Shown: positions 53,489-62,351, counted from the first letter of the stretch. The stretch is 64,000 nt of DNA from JBDKFK01 sp039798745 (GCA_039798745.1 JBDKFK010000005.1:4787-68786); one strand, 5' to 3'. Made by a program: numbers and translations. The notes: a model not told the origin generated them from the letters alone.

Positions 53489-53902
53489 TCATTGGCACCG
53501 CGCGCATAATCCAAAAAACTCAAGATTATGGTTCTGTACGAGAAACGAGGAAGTTTTTTTTAGATTTTTTTCTATCGGTTCTATTTCACAATGTTCTATG
53601 TCCTGCACAGATCCGCATTTTATACAGACGGCGTGGTGATGGTGGGGAAGAGCGGCAAGTTCATAGCGCGATTTACCTTCCTGAAACTCGACCTGTTTTG
53701 CCAGACCATTTTCTACAAATGCATTCAGTATTCTATAAATAGTAGACTGGTTTGTTTCTATATTATGCTTCTTTACATAGTCTGCAACTTCGGCAACATC
53801 AAGAGGGGTTTTTGTTTTTTGCAGTAACATGAGAATGGTTACTCTTGCGGGTGTCGCTTTTAGATTGTTGCTTCGTATAATATCTTCTGTGGAATGTTCC
53901 AT
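53489..53902 (-). CDS. Fur-family metalloregulator
   Basis: A 137-residue Fur/Zur/PerR-type repressor. The winged helix (about 1-80) has the recognition segment NQSTIYRILNAFVENGL. The dimerisation domain has the regulatory His cluster PHHHHAVCIKCG and two CxxC pairs (CIKC, CARC) for structural zinc. Subtype cannot be fixed by eye. The zinc-type ABC importer in this window has a suitable operator, which makes a Zur role attractive but unproven. TATAAT ends 6 nt before the ATG. Confidence 0.93.
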   Translation of the reverse strand: MEHSTEDIIRSNNLKATPARVTILMLLQKTKTPLDVAEVADYVKKHNIETNQSTIYRILNAFVENGLAKQVEFQEGKSRYELAALPHHHHAVCIKCGSVQDIEHCEIEPIEKNLKKTSSFLVQNHNLEFFGLCARCQ

Positions 53903-53940
53903 AGTCTTATTATATCAGCCTAAGCTGTGTATGAGGGAGG

Positions 53941-54126
53941 TTACTCAGCGATATTCTTTTTCTGAAACAGGTTGAGGGAGTTCTTATCTATGGACAAAGC
54001 AAAACATTCATAGCATCCTTTTATCCAGTGATTTCTATAATATATTTCTGTTTTACTTGATGCCTTAATATATTCTCTGCAGAAGGGGCAAATGAATGTT
54101 AGTGAGATGATCTTTTTTATATTCAC
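53941..54126 (-). CDS. Small zinc-ribbon-like protein
   Basis: A 61-residue protein with CPFC and CYEC (the latter in GCYECF) about 25 residues apart, the spacing of a small zinc ribbon. No family recognised. Start is a GTG at 54126, with TATACT 10 nt upstream. It could bind nucleic acid or another protein; nothing in its position decides. Confidence 0.5.
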   Translation of the reverse strand: MNIKKIISLTFICPFCREYIKASSKTEIYYRNHWIKGCYECFALSIDKNSLNLFQKKNIAE

Positions 54127-54179
54127 AGGTAATTTAAGTATAGTCTTTTATATAAATTATGCAACACGGGAAAGAGTTA

Positions 54180-55130
54180 TTAAAAGTCGAGTCCTTGCTT
54201 TAGTTCATCCAGCGAAAACTCAACTTCGAATGTAGTTCTGTCTCCCACATTTACGAAGAGAGATAGCTTATCCTGCGACTGTTTCTTAATGAGTCCTCCG
54301 CATGAATATACAACACGTCTTAGTTCAGGATGGAGCTCTTCAACGAGTGGTAACCCGTCACTATTTAAAAAGTCATCTGGTGTGAGGATGGGTTCGGGAG
54401 CGATGACTACCTCAAATTTATCTGCGTTACGAATTAGTTTCGCGCGGCCAATGCTGTAAATATATTTTTCGTTATTATCAATAACTTGTTTTGATATTCC
54501 ATGGATAATAAAAAGCGCTTCATTGGGAGTTAACCAGAGTGGAGGCATAGTGGTTCCAATTCTCCATGTTGCCCACGGCAGGTCGGTGGGAAATACTATT
54601 TCGTCCAGTTTTTCCGGAATCTGTGAGTGAAGTGAGAATACAATAATTTTATGATAATAATCTACTGAATCAGGGCGAAATAAATACGTATTGTTATCTA
54701 TTGGTGTCAGGTTTTTTCCCGGACCAAATGTATCAATAATAAGAAAGGGAGGAAGTTCCTGTTTCCAGGAGCTTAAGGAATCAATCTTTACAATTGCCGG
54801 AAAGGGTACGGGATTACCTTTTTTATCCCGGAGTACCGCCGTGAGTCCGATTGTAAGGTTCTTGTTAAGTAACTCCAACGCGCGGGGATCTTCGAGGTTG
54901 ATACCTTCGTATAGAGGTTTCCAGATAATTCGTTCCTGTATAAGTTCGCCGTCCTTACTCATTTCAAATAGTTTCAATGTACCGCTATCCGGCTCACCAT
55001 TGGTTCCCGCCGCAGTTACCTCGCGCCCAATGAAACAGAGTGAATCTTCGGTCGGTTTTTGCCATACCGCCAGATTATAGCGCGCGACAGCAATATTGGG
55101 AAAAATATGTTTTATTTGATGAATTTTCAT
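54180..55130 (-). CDS. GH130-like glycoside phosphorylase/hydrolase
   Basis: A 316-residue five-bladed beta-propeller protein resembling GH130 enzymes, which phosphorolyse or hydrolyse beta-mannosides. Family-like segments are INLEDPRAL (residues about 73-81), GIGTT-like RIGTTMPPLW, and RRVVYSCGG near the C-terminus. The catalytic Asp of GH130 would be in the EDPR loop. Its ATG overlaps the stop of the glycosyltransferase gene by 4 bp (ATGA), implying coupled translation and a shared role in making and breaking one glycan, perhaps a mannan. Confidence 0.7.
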   Translation of the reverse strand: MKIHQIKHIFPNIAVARYNLAVWQKPTEDSLCFIGREVTAAGTNGEPDSGTLKLFEMSKDGELIQERIIWKPLYEGINLEDPRALELLNKNLTIGLTAVLRDKKGNPVPFPAIVKIDSLSSWKQELPPFLIIDTFGPGKNLTPIDNNTYLFRPDSVDYYHKIIVFSLHSQIPEKLDEIVFPTDLPWATWRIGTTMPPLWLTPNEALFIIHGISKQVIDNNEKYIYSIGRAKLIRNADKFEVVIAPEPILTPDDFLNSDGLPLVEELHPELRRVVYSCGGLIKKQSQDKLSLFVNVGDRTTFEVEFSLDELKQGLDF

Positions 55131-57310
55131 GTGTTGAGTTCTTTTACTGTATAGTTTGACATAAGGTATGAAATAAGCGACTCTGCTCCCTGATTTACGT
55201 TTACGTTATCCTGTCCAAGTCCATCATAACAACCGCCTGTTTTATTGTCATATAGCGGGCGGTTTAGAGTATTATTTCCTAAAAACCAACTAAAACATTT
55301 TATAGCAAGATTCCTATACTTCTCATTATGCGTGTTTTTGTGCGCGCAAGCAAGTGCGAGTATCATTGACGCAGGATCCTCAGGCTGCTGATCATGTGTA
55401 CTTCTTTTTTGGTTGTGGTTATACCAGTGTGAATGTCCAATAGGTCTATATATATTTGAGGAAAAAGTTTTATCTATGAGAAATTCAAGAGAGAGTATGC
55501 CATTATGTGTATAGTCCTCGTTGTTTGTAATAGTTCCTGCTATTAAAAGACTTTCAGGTAAAATACCGTTATTGTAAGACAGATTATTTTCAAACCAGTG
55601 CCATGATTTAACTGAATTATTTTTAACGGCACTCATAAGAATATCAGCATGAGTTTTGATGGCTACCAATAGATTTTTTCTCTCGTCGGGAAGAGATTCC
55701 TGAGCTATAGCAAGCGCTTTAATGGTAAATGCTCTTGCACGTATGTGTGTTGGTTTTGGTGCCTTTGCAAGATTTAAAAGAAATAGTTCTTTGGCCTGAT
55801 TTCTTATGTTTAGAGGTAAGCTGTTATTACTTATAACCTCGCTTAATGCCCACAAAGCCCTTGATTGGGAATCCTCCAGATCCTCTGCATTATTCTGACC
55901 TGTTGGTGATTTACTATGATCAATGTAGTTTACAAATGAACCATCTTTCAGCTGACATCTTTTAATAAATGACAGATAAATCATGAGCAATGCTTCGGCC
56001 TGTTTACTGTGTTTTTGTCGTATGAGCCAGCTACATAAAATAAGCGCACGGGCGTTGTCATCAAGGGTATAACCATATTTTGTATTTGGAATAGAAAACG
56101 AGGCGAACTGAAAGAGTCCAAAATCATCTGTCATTGTACGCAGATGTTTCGTATCCATAGCCGGTATCGTCATCCTGAGGAGTCGGTTTACATACTGCTC
56201 AGCTACATTACTCCAGAGCATGGGACGGGTTATTTTATACGCGGTACGATGCATTTGTTTCAGCCGTTTTTGATTACTTAGCAAATCTAACAAAGCAGCT
56301 GTTAACGCAGGAGAGTCTTTTATGGGTACCAATCTTCCCGTTTCATCGGTGATTATTTCTTTTGCCTGAGCGAACTCGGTACTAATAACCGCCCGCCCGG
56401 TACCAAGGGCATACGAAAAAGTACCACTCACTGCCTGGTTAGGGTTGGTTGAGGTGGCGATATAGATATCAGTCGCTTTCAAAAATTCGATTAAATCTGA
56501 CAGACTTAGATACTGATCATAGAATTTGACATGCTTTTTTAAGCCTAATTTCGTAATAAGATTTAATAGCTCAATACGATATTTTTCTCCTTCGTTTCTG
56601 CGCACAACGGGATGGGTTTCGCCTAAAATGAGGTACAGCAGTGTAGGATACTTTTTGATAACCGTAGGAAGCGCGTTTATCGCGTAGTGAATGCCCTTCC
56701 CCCGGCTCAGGAGTCCAAAGGTACTTACTACTATGTGGTTATTTAACTCAAGTTTATCTTTATATTTTTCAGGAGTAGAAAAACTGCTGCCGTGTATTCC
56801 GTGAGGGATCACAAATACTTTACCGACTGATTGCGGATAAAGCTGTTCGACAATTTCTTTTGATTTTTGTGTAAGGACTACTAAAGTGCCCGCGAACTTC
56901 ACGATTTTTTCGGTAACTTCATTCATTTTTTCGTGAGGGTGCGGCAAAACAGTATGCAGAGTTACAAGCATTGGTTTTTTACAGACTTTCATAAAAGAAA
57001 GAATTTTTTCTCCCTCGACTCCTCCAAAAATGCCATACTCATGCTGTATTATTACACCGGAAATACTTAGGTCATTGTTCATGATTTTAGCAAGGTTGCT
57101 GTATGCCTTTGCGTTATTCTGATCAATTTCCCATTCTACCTCGCTTGGATATTTATAGGTGTCCAGAGGTGTTAGGTTGAAGGCTGCTACTTTGCAGATA
57201 ACATTGGATCCAAGAAATTTCTGACTTGACTGCAGCAAATCTTGAGTAAATGTAGCGATACCACATTCACGTGGAGGATAGGTACCTAAGAAGACAATGG
57301 TAGGTTTAAT
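55127..57310 (-). CDS. GT4-type glycosyltransferase fused to an (alpha/alpha)6-like domain
   Basis: A protein of about 727 residues. The GT-B part (about 1-370) includes GTYPPRECGIATFTQDL, VIIQHEYGIFGG, the donor-site STFGLLSRGKGI and an E-x7-E-like GTFSYALGTGRAVISTE. The C-terminal part (about 385-727) begins FQFASFSIPNTKYGYTLDDNARA and looks like a helical (alpha/alpha)6 domain. The conserved PRECGIATFT strand lies upstream of the first canonical start (TTG at 57236-57238). Reading back to the stop at 57326-57328 finds no ATG, GTG or TTG; I give ATT at 57310 as the most family-like start. ATA codons at 57322 or 57319 are nearer to TATAAT (57333-57328). Confidence 0.8.
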   Translation of the reverse strand: MKPTIVFLGTYPPRECGIATFTQDLLQSSQKFLGSNVICKVAAFNLTPLDTYKYPSEVEWEIDQNNAKAYSNLAKIMNNDLSISGVIIQHEYGIFGGVEGEKILSFMKVCKKPMLVTLHTVLPHPHEKMNEVTEKIVKFAGTLVVLTQKSKEIVEQLYPQSVGKVFVIPHGIHGSSFSTPEKYKDKLELNNHIVVSTFGLLSRGKGIHYAINALPTVIKKYPTLLYLILGETHPVVRRNEGEKYRIELLNLITKLGLKKHVKFYDQYLSLSDLIEFLKATDIYIATSTNPNQAVSGTFSYALGTGRAVISTEFAQAKEIITDETGRLVPIKDSPALTAALLDLLSNQKRLKQMHRTAYKITRPMLWSNVAEQYVNRLLRMTIPAMDTKHLRTMTDDFGLFQFASFSIPNTKYGYTLDDNARALILCSWLIRQKHSKQAEALLMIYLSFIKRCQLKDGSFVNYIDHSKSPTGQNNAEDLEDSQSRALWALSEVISNNSLPLNIRNQAKELFLLNLAKAPKPTHIRARAFTIKALAIAQESLPDERKNLLVAIKTHADILMSAVKNNSVKSWHWFENNLSYNNGILPESLLIAGTITNNEDYTHNGILSLEFLIDKTFSSNIYRPIGHSHWYNHNQKRSTHDQQPEDPASMILALACAHKNTHNEKYRNLAIKCFSWFLGNNTLNRPLYDNKTGGCYDGLGQDNVNVNQGAESLISYLMSNYTVKELNT

Positions 57311-57397
57311 AGTAGGTATTATCCTTTATTATACCTTACAAGAGCAAATATTACAAATGAAATCTAAATATATCAAATAGCATCAATGAGTATACTA

Positions 57398-57547
57398 TTA
57401 TTTCTTCTTCAGACGGTCTTGGTAAAGTGATACTATTCCCACTAACAGAAAGAGTCCTGCCAGGAGCCAGTTGTGTGACTGAAATGCCTCGACCAGTGCT
57501 ATTCCAAAGAATAGTATAAATATTGTCATGTTTGAACCGAGTTTCAT
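57398..57547 (-). CDS. Small two-helix membrane protein
   Basis: A 49-residue frame beginning MKLGSNMTIFILFFG, with two hydrophobic helices (about 5-19 and 26-41) separated by a short QSHNW turn and a basic end QDRLKKK. It fits cleanly between the NRAMP-like gene and the glycosyltransferase gene on the same strand. No family recognised; hydrophobic pattern and positive-inside tail support a real gene. Confidence 0.55.
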   Translation of the reverse strand: MKLGSNMTIFILFFGIALVEAFQSHNWLLAGLFLLVGIVSLYQDRLKKK

Positions 57548-57563
57548 ATATAAATAATTCGAT

Positions 57564-58967
57564 TTATAATAACTGCTTTAAGAATCTGTCGTATAGAACA
57601 TATATACTAAATCCTCCATAAAACAGAAACGCCATAACCATTATGCTCACTCTGAATAACGATGGACGAATTGATTTTTCCAGTGAAGTCATATTAAGCC
57701 ACAGCGTAAGTCCCGTATGCACAAACATAGCAAAGGCATTCAGGACTGCTGCGGTGATCACGAGTTGTAGAGGTTCAGTAAATCCTAAGAGCAGTATAGT
57801 TGTGCCAGCTGCAATCTGCATCCAGAGAACTATGTAGTATAAAGAGCGAATATTGTTTTCTTTCAACCGTCCAAAAGAACTGAGAATAACGTTCTCTGAT
57901 AAAATTCGACTTGTCGCGTCAAATACACCAAGTTGTGTTCCAAATAATGTTAATGCAACAACTAAGAGGAAGAAAGTTCCTACAAGAGGAAATATACGTT
58001 GTCCGATAAACTGTGCTTCACGAATAACAAAATCAACACCCTGTATATTTCCTGAGTGTCCATATACCGCAGAATATGAAAGTAACGAAAGCAGAAGTAT
58101 TGTGAGAGACCCGGTAAGCCAAAATACTACAAAATGTTCAATGTTAATGTACTTCCACCAGGTTTGAAATCGGCGAATATTTTCGGCTGTGGGTTGAAAT
58201 GTGCTGCCAGTAATAGAAACTTTTTCATTCTTTCCCGTGAGCAAACTGGTTATGCGTCCTGCGTATTTGCCCATTCCATATCCTTTCTCTTTTACATAAA
58301 ATGACTGCGCTAAATTAAGGTTTCCGCCTGCTCCAGCGTATGCAAGCGCTCCCAAGAAAGAAGCAATAGAGATGCCGACAGGGAGAAACAGAAAACCCTC
58401 GCCAATTCCAATAGTTCCCTGCGCGAGTGTTATCCAGTGCTCCGGTTTCGCAAGAAAAATGCTGATGATAAAAATAGACGGAACACCTATGGTAATGATG
58501 CTACGTTGCAATGTCTCCACGGTTTTATAGAGTATAGGTCCAAGCGAAAGGATTATTCCAATAAGTATAAGAAGTCCGATTGCCAGATAGTGAGTGTCTG
58601 ATATTCCAACAACCGCTCCCAAAAATTTTGCTGATGAGGCAATTATTCCCGGCCACATCCATGGAATAAACGTAGACAAAAGAAACCAGAAAGATATGAG
58701 CCGTACTTTTCTGGCTAAACCCACAAATACACTTTCGCCGTGAACAATGGCGTATCGTTCTATCTCCATATTCATGAAAAACTGAAATGTAAGTCCAAGG
58801 AGTGCGCCCCAGATAATTCCCAGTCCGTAGTTTGCAGTAAGGTAGGGCCAGAGGATTACCTCCCCGCTTCCCAGTCCAAGAGCGAGAATTATAAAACTCG
58901 GACCCAGGAGCTTTTGTAAGGGAAGTGGTTTAGGAAGTTCATGCGTAGAGAGTGGTTTAAGCGACAT
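57564..58967 (-). CDS. NRAMP-like transporter, divergent
   Basis: A 467-residue membrane protein with about 11 helices, distantly related to NRAMP/COG1914 transporters. The helix 1 motif reads GLGSGEVILWPYLT in place of DPGN, with no Asp. AYAGAGGNLNLAQSFYVKEKGYGMG in the helix 6-7 region is characteristic of this divergent branch, whose substrate is unknown. The canonical metal ligands are missing, so metal transport should not be assumed. TACAAT ends 6 nt before the ATG. Confidence 0.75.
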   Translation of the reverse strand: MSLKPLSTHELPKPLPLQKLLGPSFIILALGLGSGEVILWPYLTANYGLGIIWGALLGLTFQFFMNMEIERYAIVHGESVFVGLARKVRLISFWFLLSTFIPWMWPGIIASSAKFLGAVVGISDTHYLAIGLLILIGIILSLGPILYKTVETLQRSIITIGVPSIFIISIFLAKPEHWITLAQGTIGIGEGFLFLPVGISIASFLGALAYAGAGGNLNLAQSFYVKEKGYGMGKYAGRITSLLTGKNEKVSITGSTFQPTAENIRRFQTWWKYINIEHFVVFWLTGSLTILLLSLLSYSAVYGHSGNIQGVDFVIREAQFIGQRIFPLVGTFFLLVVALTLFGTQLGVFDATSRILSENVILSSFGRLKENNIRSLYYIVLWMQIAAGTTILLLGFTEPLQLVITAAVLNAFAMFVHTGLTLWLNMTSLEKSIRPSLFRVSIMVMAFLFYGGFSIYVLYDRFLKQLL

Positions 58968-58996
58968 ATATTTATTGTATTAGAAAATTTATATTT

Positions 58997-60049
58997 TTAC
59001 AGGTCAGTGCTAGCGGTGTGTGCAATTACACGGTTTACTATCCCAGCACTCCACATATGTTGATCGTGCCATTGTTGCTGTTCTTCTGAAGATAAGGTTG
59101 TATGTTTTTCAGGATGATACTGTGTAAGGTAACCATCAACGTCTCCCGTTTGGTCTATATGTATTAACATCTCCACTGCCCGCTGATTAAGTTCAATCCC
59201 ATCAGTACCATCTATAGCCGCCACAAACCATCCGAGTGCCTTAAGTTCTTGCTCATAGGATTGTCCATTTTTGCTATGGTTTTGCAAATAGCCATACGGT
59301 ATTTTAAGTGAATGATACGAGACGGGCTCATACCCTTCAAGCCATGGACAGAGTTTTTTCATATGATCCGGTAATGTGTTCATTAATGGGTGTTGTAAGA
59401 TAGATCCCTTATGTTGTGGGCGATGATGCGGTTCCGCAGGTGTAAAAAGTCCTTCAAGGTTTGCCATGTCATCTACCGTCTGGAAATCTTCTATATGCGT
59501 AATAAGTGCCGCGATGCCTGCCTGAAGTCCGCGACAGATGCCTATAACAGGTTTTTCAGTACGGACAGCTTCCCTAAGCATGATAAGTTCATTGTGATCG
59601 CGGTCGTGATCATAGCCACCATCCAGCTCAGCGTTGTACGTAGGTGTTGCAGGTCCCATAAACTCGGGTCCCAGGTGACTTCCTCCAAAAATGCCGATAA
59701 GGTTGGTTGTCTGTACCAACTGTACGATTTCCTCGTCTGTAAATGTTCTGTTAGCAGGGAGAAAAAGCAGCTGCGCAGTCTCCGGATATAGGTGTTGTTG
59801 ATATGTCGTCATATGTCCTGTGTAGGGTTTTTCAGCGGGACGCGCAGCTCCTGCGAGCACAACTGAGGCGGCTGTGTAGGCTGGTTTTCGATCGAGCATG
59901 CCCATAAGCGATTTTTTTGTGCCATCAGCATCCATCATGCTCATAAATCCGCTGTCATCGGCCGTGGCCCATTCAATAGGAGTGCCGCAGTAGGTTTCGG
60001 TAGCTGTATCAAACTCGGTTTGCGCTAACTGTGTAGATTCTGTCACCAT
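58997..60049 (-). CDS. Class I glutamine amidotransferase-like / peptidase C26 protein
   Basis: A 350-residue protein. The nucleophile elbow is IGICRGLQAG, and the His-Glu pair is in TQYHPEKH, giving a Cys-His-Glu triad as in gamma-glutamyl-gamma-aminobutyrate hydrolases (PuuD). The N-terminal 60 residues are an extension. Between the triad parts is an insert longer than in PuuD. It may cleave gamma-glutamyl amides. TATAAT lies 7 nt before the ATG at 60049, which trims 23 codons from the longest frame. Confidence 0.75.
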   Translation of the reverse strand: MVTESTQLAQTEFDTATETYCGTPIEWATADDSGFMSMMDADGTKKSLMGMLDRKPAYTAASVVLAGAARPAEKPYTGHMTTYQQHLYPETAQLLFLPANRTFTDEEIVQLVQTTNLIGIFGGSHLGPEFMGPATPTYNAELDGGYDHDRDHNELIMLREAVRTEKPVIGICRGLQAGIAALITHIEDFQTVDDMANLEGLFTPAEPHHRPQHKGSILQHPLMNTLPDHMKKLCPWLEGYEPVSYHSLKIPYGYLQNHSKNGQSYEQELKALGWFVAAIDGTDGIELNQRAVEMLIHIDQTGDVDGYLTQYHPEKHTTLSSEEQQQWHDQHMWSAGIVNRVIAHTASTDL

Positions 60050-60143
60050 GAAACGTATTATACGCCGGTTATATTCGTTTGAATGTGACGAGCGAGCATA
60101 TAACCATCGGGAAGGCAAGGATAGGTGTGATCTAAATCAATGT

Positions 60144-60158
60144 GTTTACCACGTAAAC
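60144..60158 (+). promoter_or_regulatory. Palindromic operator before a small membrane protein gene
   Basis: GTTTAC-CAC-GTAAAC is a perfect 6-bp inverted repeat. It ends just before TATACT (about 60163-60168), which lies 6 nt before the ATG at 60175, so a bound protein would cover the promoter. Confidence 0.5.
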
Positions 60159-60174
60159 GAGCTATACTGTGTCT

Positions 60175-60345
60175 ATGAAACATAACTCAGGATCCGGTGC
60201 TCTCTATGGTATAGGCTGTTTAGGCGCTATGGTTTATTTTATTCAACACGCCAGTTCTTTTACCGATGGATTAATCGGATTTTTTATGGCTATTTTCTGG
60301 CCAGGAGTCATAGTATACAAAGCGCTTGAGCTGCTCAAACTATAA
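60175..60345 (+). CDS. Small two-helix membrane protein, conserved YIQ/WP type
   Basis: A 56-residue protein with two hydrophobic segments: ALYGIGCLGAMVYFIQ and LIGFFMAIFWPGVIVY. The Y-(F/Y)-IQ-x-A and WP-x3-VY pattern recalls small membrane proteins frequent in CPR and other genomes, whose role is unknown. The leaderless promoter (TATACT, 6 nt) and a palindromic operator directly upstream support a real, regulated gene. Confidence 0.7.
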   Translation: MKHNSGSGALYGIGCLGAMVYFIQHASSFTDGLIGFFMAIFWPGVIVYKALELLKL

Positions 60346-60362
60346 GAATACAAGAGGTTTGT

Positions 60363-60959
60363 TTAGAATGATCCTGTTTTGAGGTCTCCTGCACGTTTGA
60401 ATGTCGCTACAATCACTCCAGTGGGTGAGGTTTTGGATTCAACCAGTGTAAAAGCGGCCGGAATAGTGCCTTTATCAAACAAACGTTTTCCCCTGCCAAT
60501 CGTAACAGGAAATATTTTGAGCCATAACTCATCTACCAGATCATTCTTCAAGAGCGTCTGAATAAGATTGGCACTGCCGTGCACCTGTAAGTCAGGGCCA
60601 TCCTGGTTCTTTAGTTTTACGATTTCCTCTACAACATCACCGGTTAAAAAGACCGACTTTTCCCAGTCATGTTTTGTAAGGGTATTTGTTGCTACATACT
60701 TGGTAGCATTATTTATTCCAGCACCTTCTTCTTTGTGATGCGGCCAGTATGACGCGAATATCTCAAAGGTTTTTCTGCCAAGAAGCAGATCGAACGGCTT
60801 GCTCATCTGTTCAGTCATGACCTTGCCAAGGAATTCATCAAAGTATGGTACTGTCCAGCCGCCATGGTTAAAGTTACCACTGGTATCTTCGGTGGGTCCT
60901 CCGGGTCCCTGCATTACGCCGTCAAGAGTTACAAACGTGAGTACAATGAGTTTTCTCAT
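60363..60959 (-). CDS. Dihydrofolate reductase-family protein (RibD C-terminal type)
   Basis: A 198-residue protein with the DHFR-like fold of YyaP/RibD-C proteins. Markers are TLDGVMQGPGG, LLLGRKTFEIFASYWP, VHGSANLIQTLL and FPVTIGRGKRLF. They bind NADPH, but the substrates of these stand-alone forms are unknown; it is not a housekeeping DHFR. Part of a group of general-purpose or stress-linked small genes (VOC protein, DUF2277, DUF1801) often found together in other genomes. Confidence 0.88.
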   Translation of the reverse strand: MRKLIVLTFVTLDGVMQGPGGPTEDTSGNFNHGGWTVPYFDEFLGKVMTEQMSKPFDLLLGRKTFEIFASYWPHHKEEGAGINNATKYVATNTLTKHDWEKSVFLTGDVVEEIVKLKNQDGPDLQVHGSANLIQTLLKNDLVDELWLKIFPVTIGRGKRLFDKGTIPAAFTLVESKTSPTGVIVATFKRAGDLKTGSF

Positions 60960-61064
60960 AGGGTATATGTTATAAAAATGTTGTAATTAATTTCCTTCAG
61001 TATATTCGTTTTCCGGATCGTAATTCTGTGTTCCTTTTACACCTTAGGGCACCTTTATTAGCTA

Positions 61065-61967
61065 TCAGTCTTCGGATAGTTTTTTGAGCGTTGCAATATC
61101 GATTTTTTTCATTTTGAGAAACGCCTGAGTTACCATTTCTGCCTTTTTTTTGTCTTTCGTATTCATGAACTCTTCCATACCTGCGGGTACTACCTGCCAG
61201 GAAACTCCGTATTTGTCTTTAAGCCAGCCACACTGTTCCGACTCGGGGACCGCAGAAAGTTTTTCCCAGTAATAATCGATTTCCTCCTGCGTATCGCAGT
61301 TTACAATAAACGAAACTGCTTCGTTGAACGAAAACTCATGCTTCTGCGCGCTATCCATTGCCGCAAACCAGGTATCCCAGAGCTTAAAATCTTCATACAT
61401 AACGGTTCCTTCTTTGTCAGGTTCCATACCTGCAGGATAACGCATAATGGTGCCTTTTTTTGAATCTTTAAATACAGAAAGATAAAAGTTCATCGCTTCT
61501 TCCGCTTTACCGGCGTGGTCTTGAGTAAACAGGAGTGACGGTACAATTTCTGGTCGTTTTTCTCCATCAGGATTAGTCAGGATCAACTGCCATGAAACGC
61601 CATATTTATCTTGTATCCAACCATATCTCTTACTGAAAGGATATTCCTGAATTGGCATAAGAACTTTGCCGCCTTCAGATAATGCATTCCATATTTTATC
61701 TATCTGTCCTGTGGCATGAGAATCACGTGACGGGTCAAAATTAACCATGAAAGATACTGATGGATTGAGTTTGAAAACAGGACCCGCACTAATTGCCATA
61801 AATGATTGTCCTAGTAGTTCAAACGAGACAATATCACAGTCACCTGAGGGTGTATCGTGAATGGTATTAACATTGTTTATTTTTGACTTCGGAAACAGAG
61901 AAGTATAAAATTCGGCAGCTTCTTTGGCCTGTTTATCAAACCATAAGTGGGGGACAAGTTGTTTCAT
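61065..61967 (-). CDS. PhnB-like VOC-superfamily protein, two domains
   Basis: A 300-residue protein made of two tandem VOC modules (about 1-140 and 141-285). Each has a PhnB-like block: ERYGWIQDKYGVSWQLI (visible as KRYGWIQDKYGVSWQLI) in the first and CGWLKDKYGVSWQVVP in the second. The first starts LVPHLWFDKQAKEAAEFY. Such proteins bind small molecules or act as lyases/dioxygenases; function is not predictable. Two TAAG boxes 11 bp apart lie upstream, so it may belong to the same regulon as the GlsB and KGG genes. TATATC 6 nt before the ATG is an alternative -10. Confidence 0.88.
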   Translation of the reverse strand: MKQLVPHLWFDKQAKEAAEFYTSLFPKSKINNVNTIHDTPSGDCDIVSFELLGQSFMAISAGPVFKLNPSVSFMVNFDPSRDSHATGQIDKIWNALSEGGKVLMPIQEYPFSKRYGWIQDKYGVSWQLILTNPDGEKRPEIVPSLLFTQDHAGKAEEAMNFYLSVFKDSKKGTIMRYPAGMEPDKEGTVMYEDFKLWDTWFAAMDSAQKHEFSFNEAVSFIVNCDTQEEIDYYWEKLSAVPESEQCGWLKDKYGVSWQVVPAGMEEFMNTKDKKKAEMVTQAFLKMKKIDIATLKKLSED

Positions 61968-62003
61968 ATTTCAGATATAAATTATTAAAAGGGTACGTTT
62001 AAT

Positions 62004-62035
62004 AGTATATTATGGAAGCGTAAGAAGTTGGTAAG
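62004..62035 (-). promoter_or_regulatory. TAAG direct-repeat promoter of the VOC gene
   Basis: Top-strand TAAG at 62021 and 62032, 11 bp apart, read as CTTA-N7-CTTA with the gene. TATACT on the minus strand (62009-62004) begins 15 bp from the nearest box start, as at the KGG-type gene. Confidence 0.5.
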
Positions 62036-62045
62036 AAAAACAAGC

Positions 62046-62351
62046 TCAACTCCCCAGGTTTGTGAATATCCCAACGGCAAGCTCTGCCCAAATGTAGATG
62101 AGAGCTACTGCGAAAGCAATGCCTAACACAACCCGATGCATTGTATTACGCACTTTCCTAGCTGTCAGTACAAATAAACTCCCCATGCCGAATACGAGAA
62201 TGCCGATGATGATGAAATCCGTTTGATCCCAGACTACTTCACTAGTAAACTGCATCGCGATCAAGGGTATAAGTAATATAAACCCGGTAGCCATCGCGAT
62301 CCAGATAAAGACTTTGTTTTGCATAATGAGATCGTTATGTTTTGTTTTCAT
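62046..62351 (-). CDS. Three-helix membrane protein
   Basis: A 101-residue protein with hydrophobic segments at about 13-33, 45-63 and 73-94. The WIAMATGFILLIPLIAMQF and DFIIIGILVFGMGS blocks are those of a widespread uncharacterised membrane family. Start is supported by GAGGTGA 5 nt upstream. It lies 24 nt downstream of the DUF2277 gene and may be co-transcribed. Confidence 0.7.
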   Translation of the reverse strand: MKTKHNDLIMQNKVFIWIAMATGFILLIPLIAMQFTSEVVWDQTDFIIIGILVFGMGSLFVLTARKVRNTMHRVVLGIAFAVALIYIWAELAVGIFTNLGS

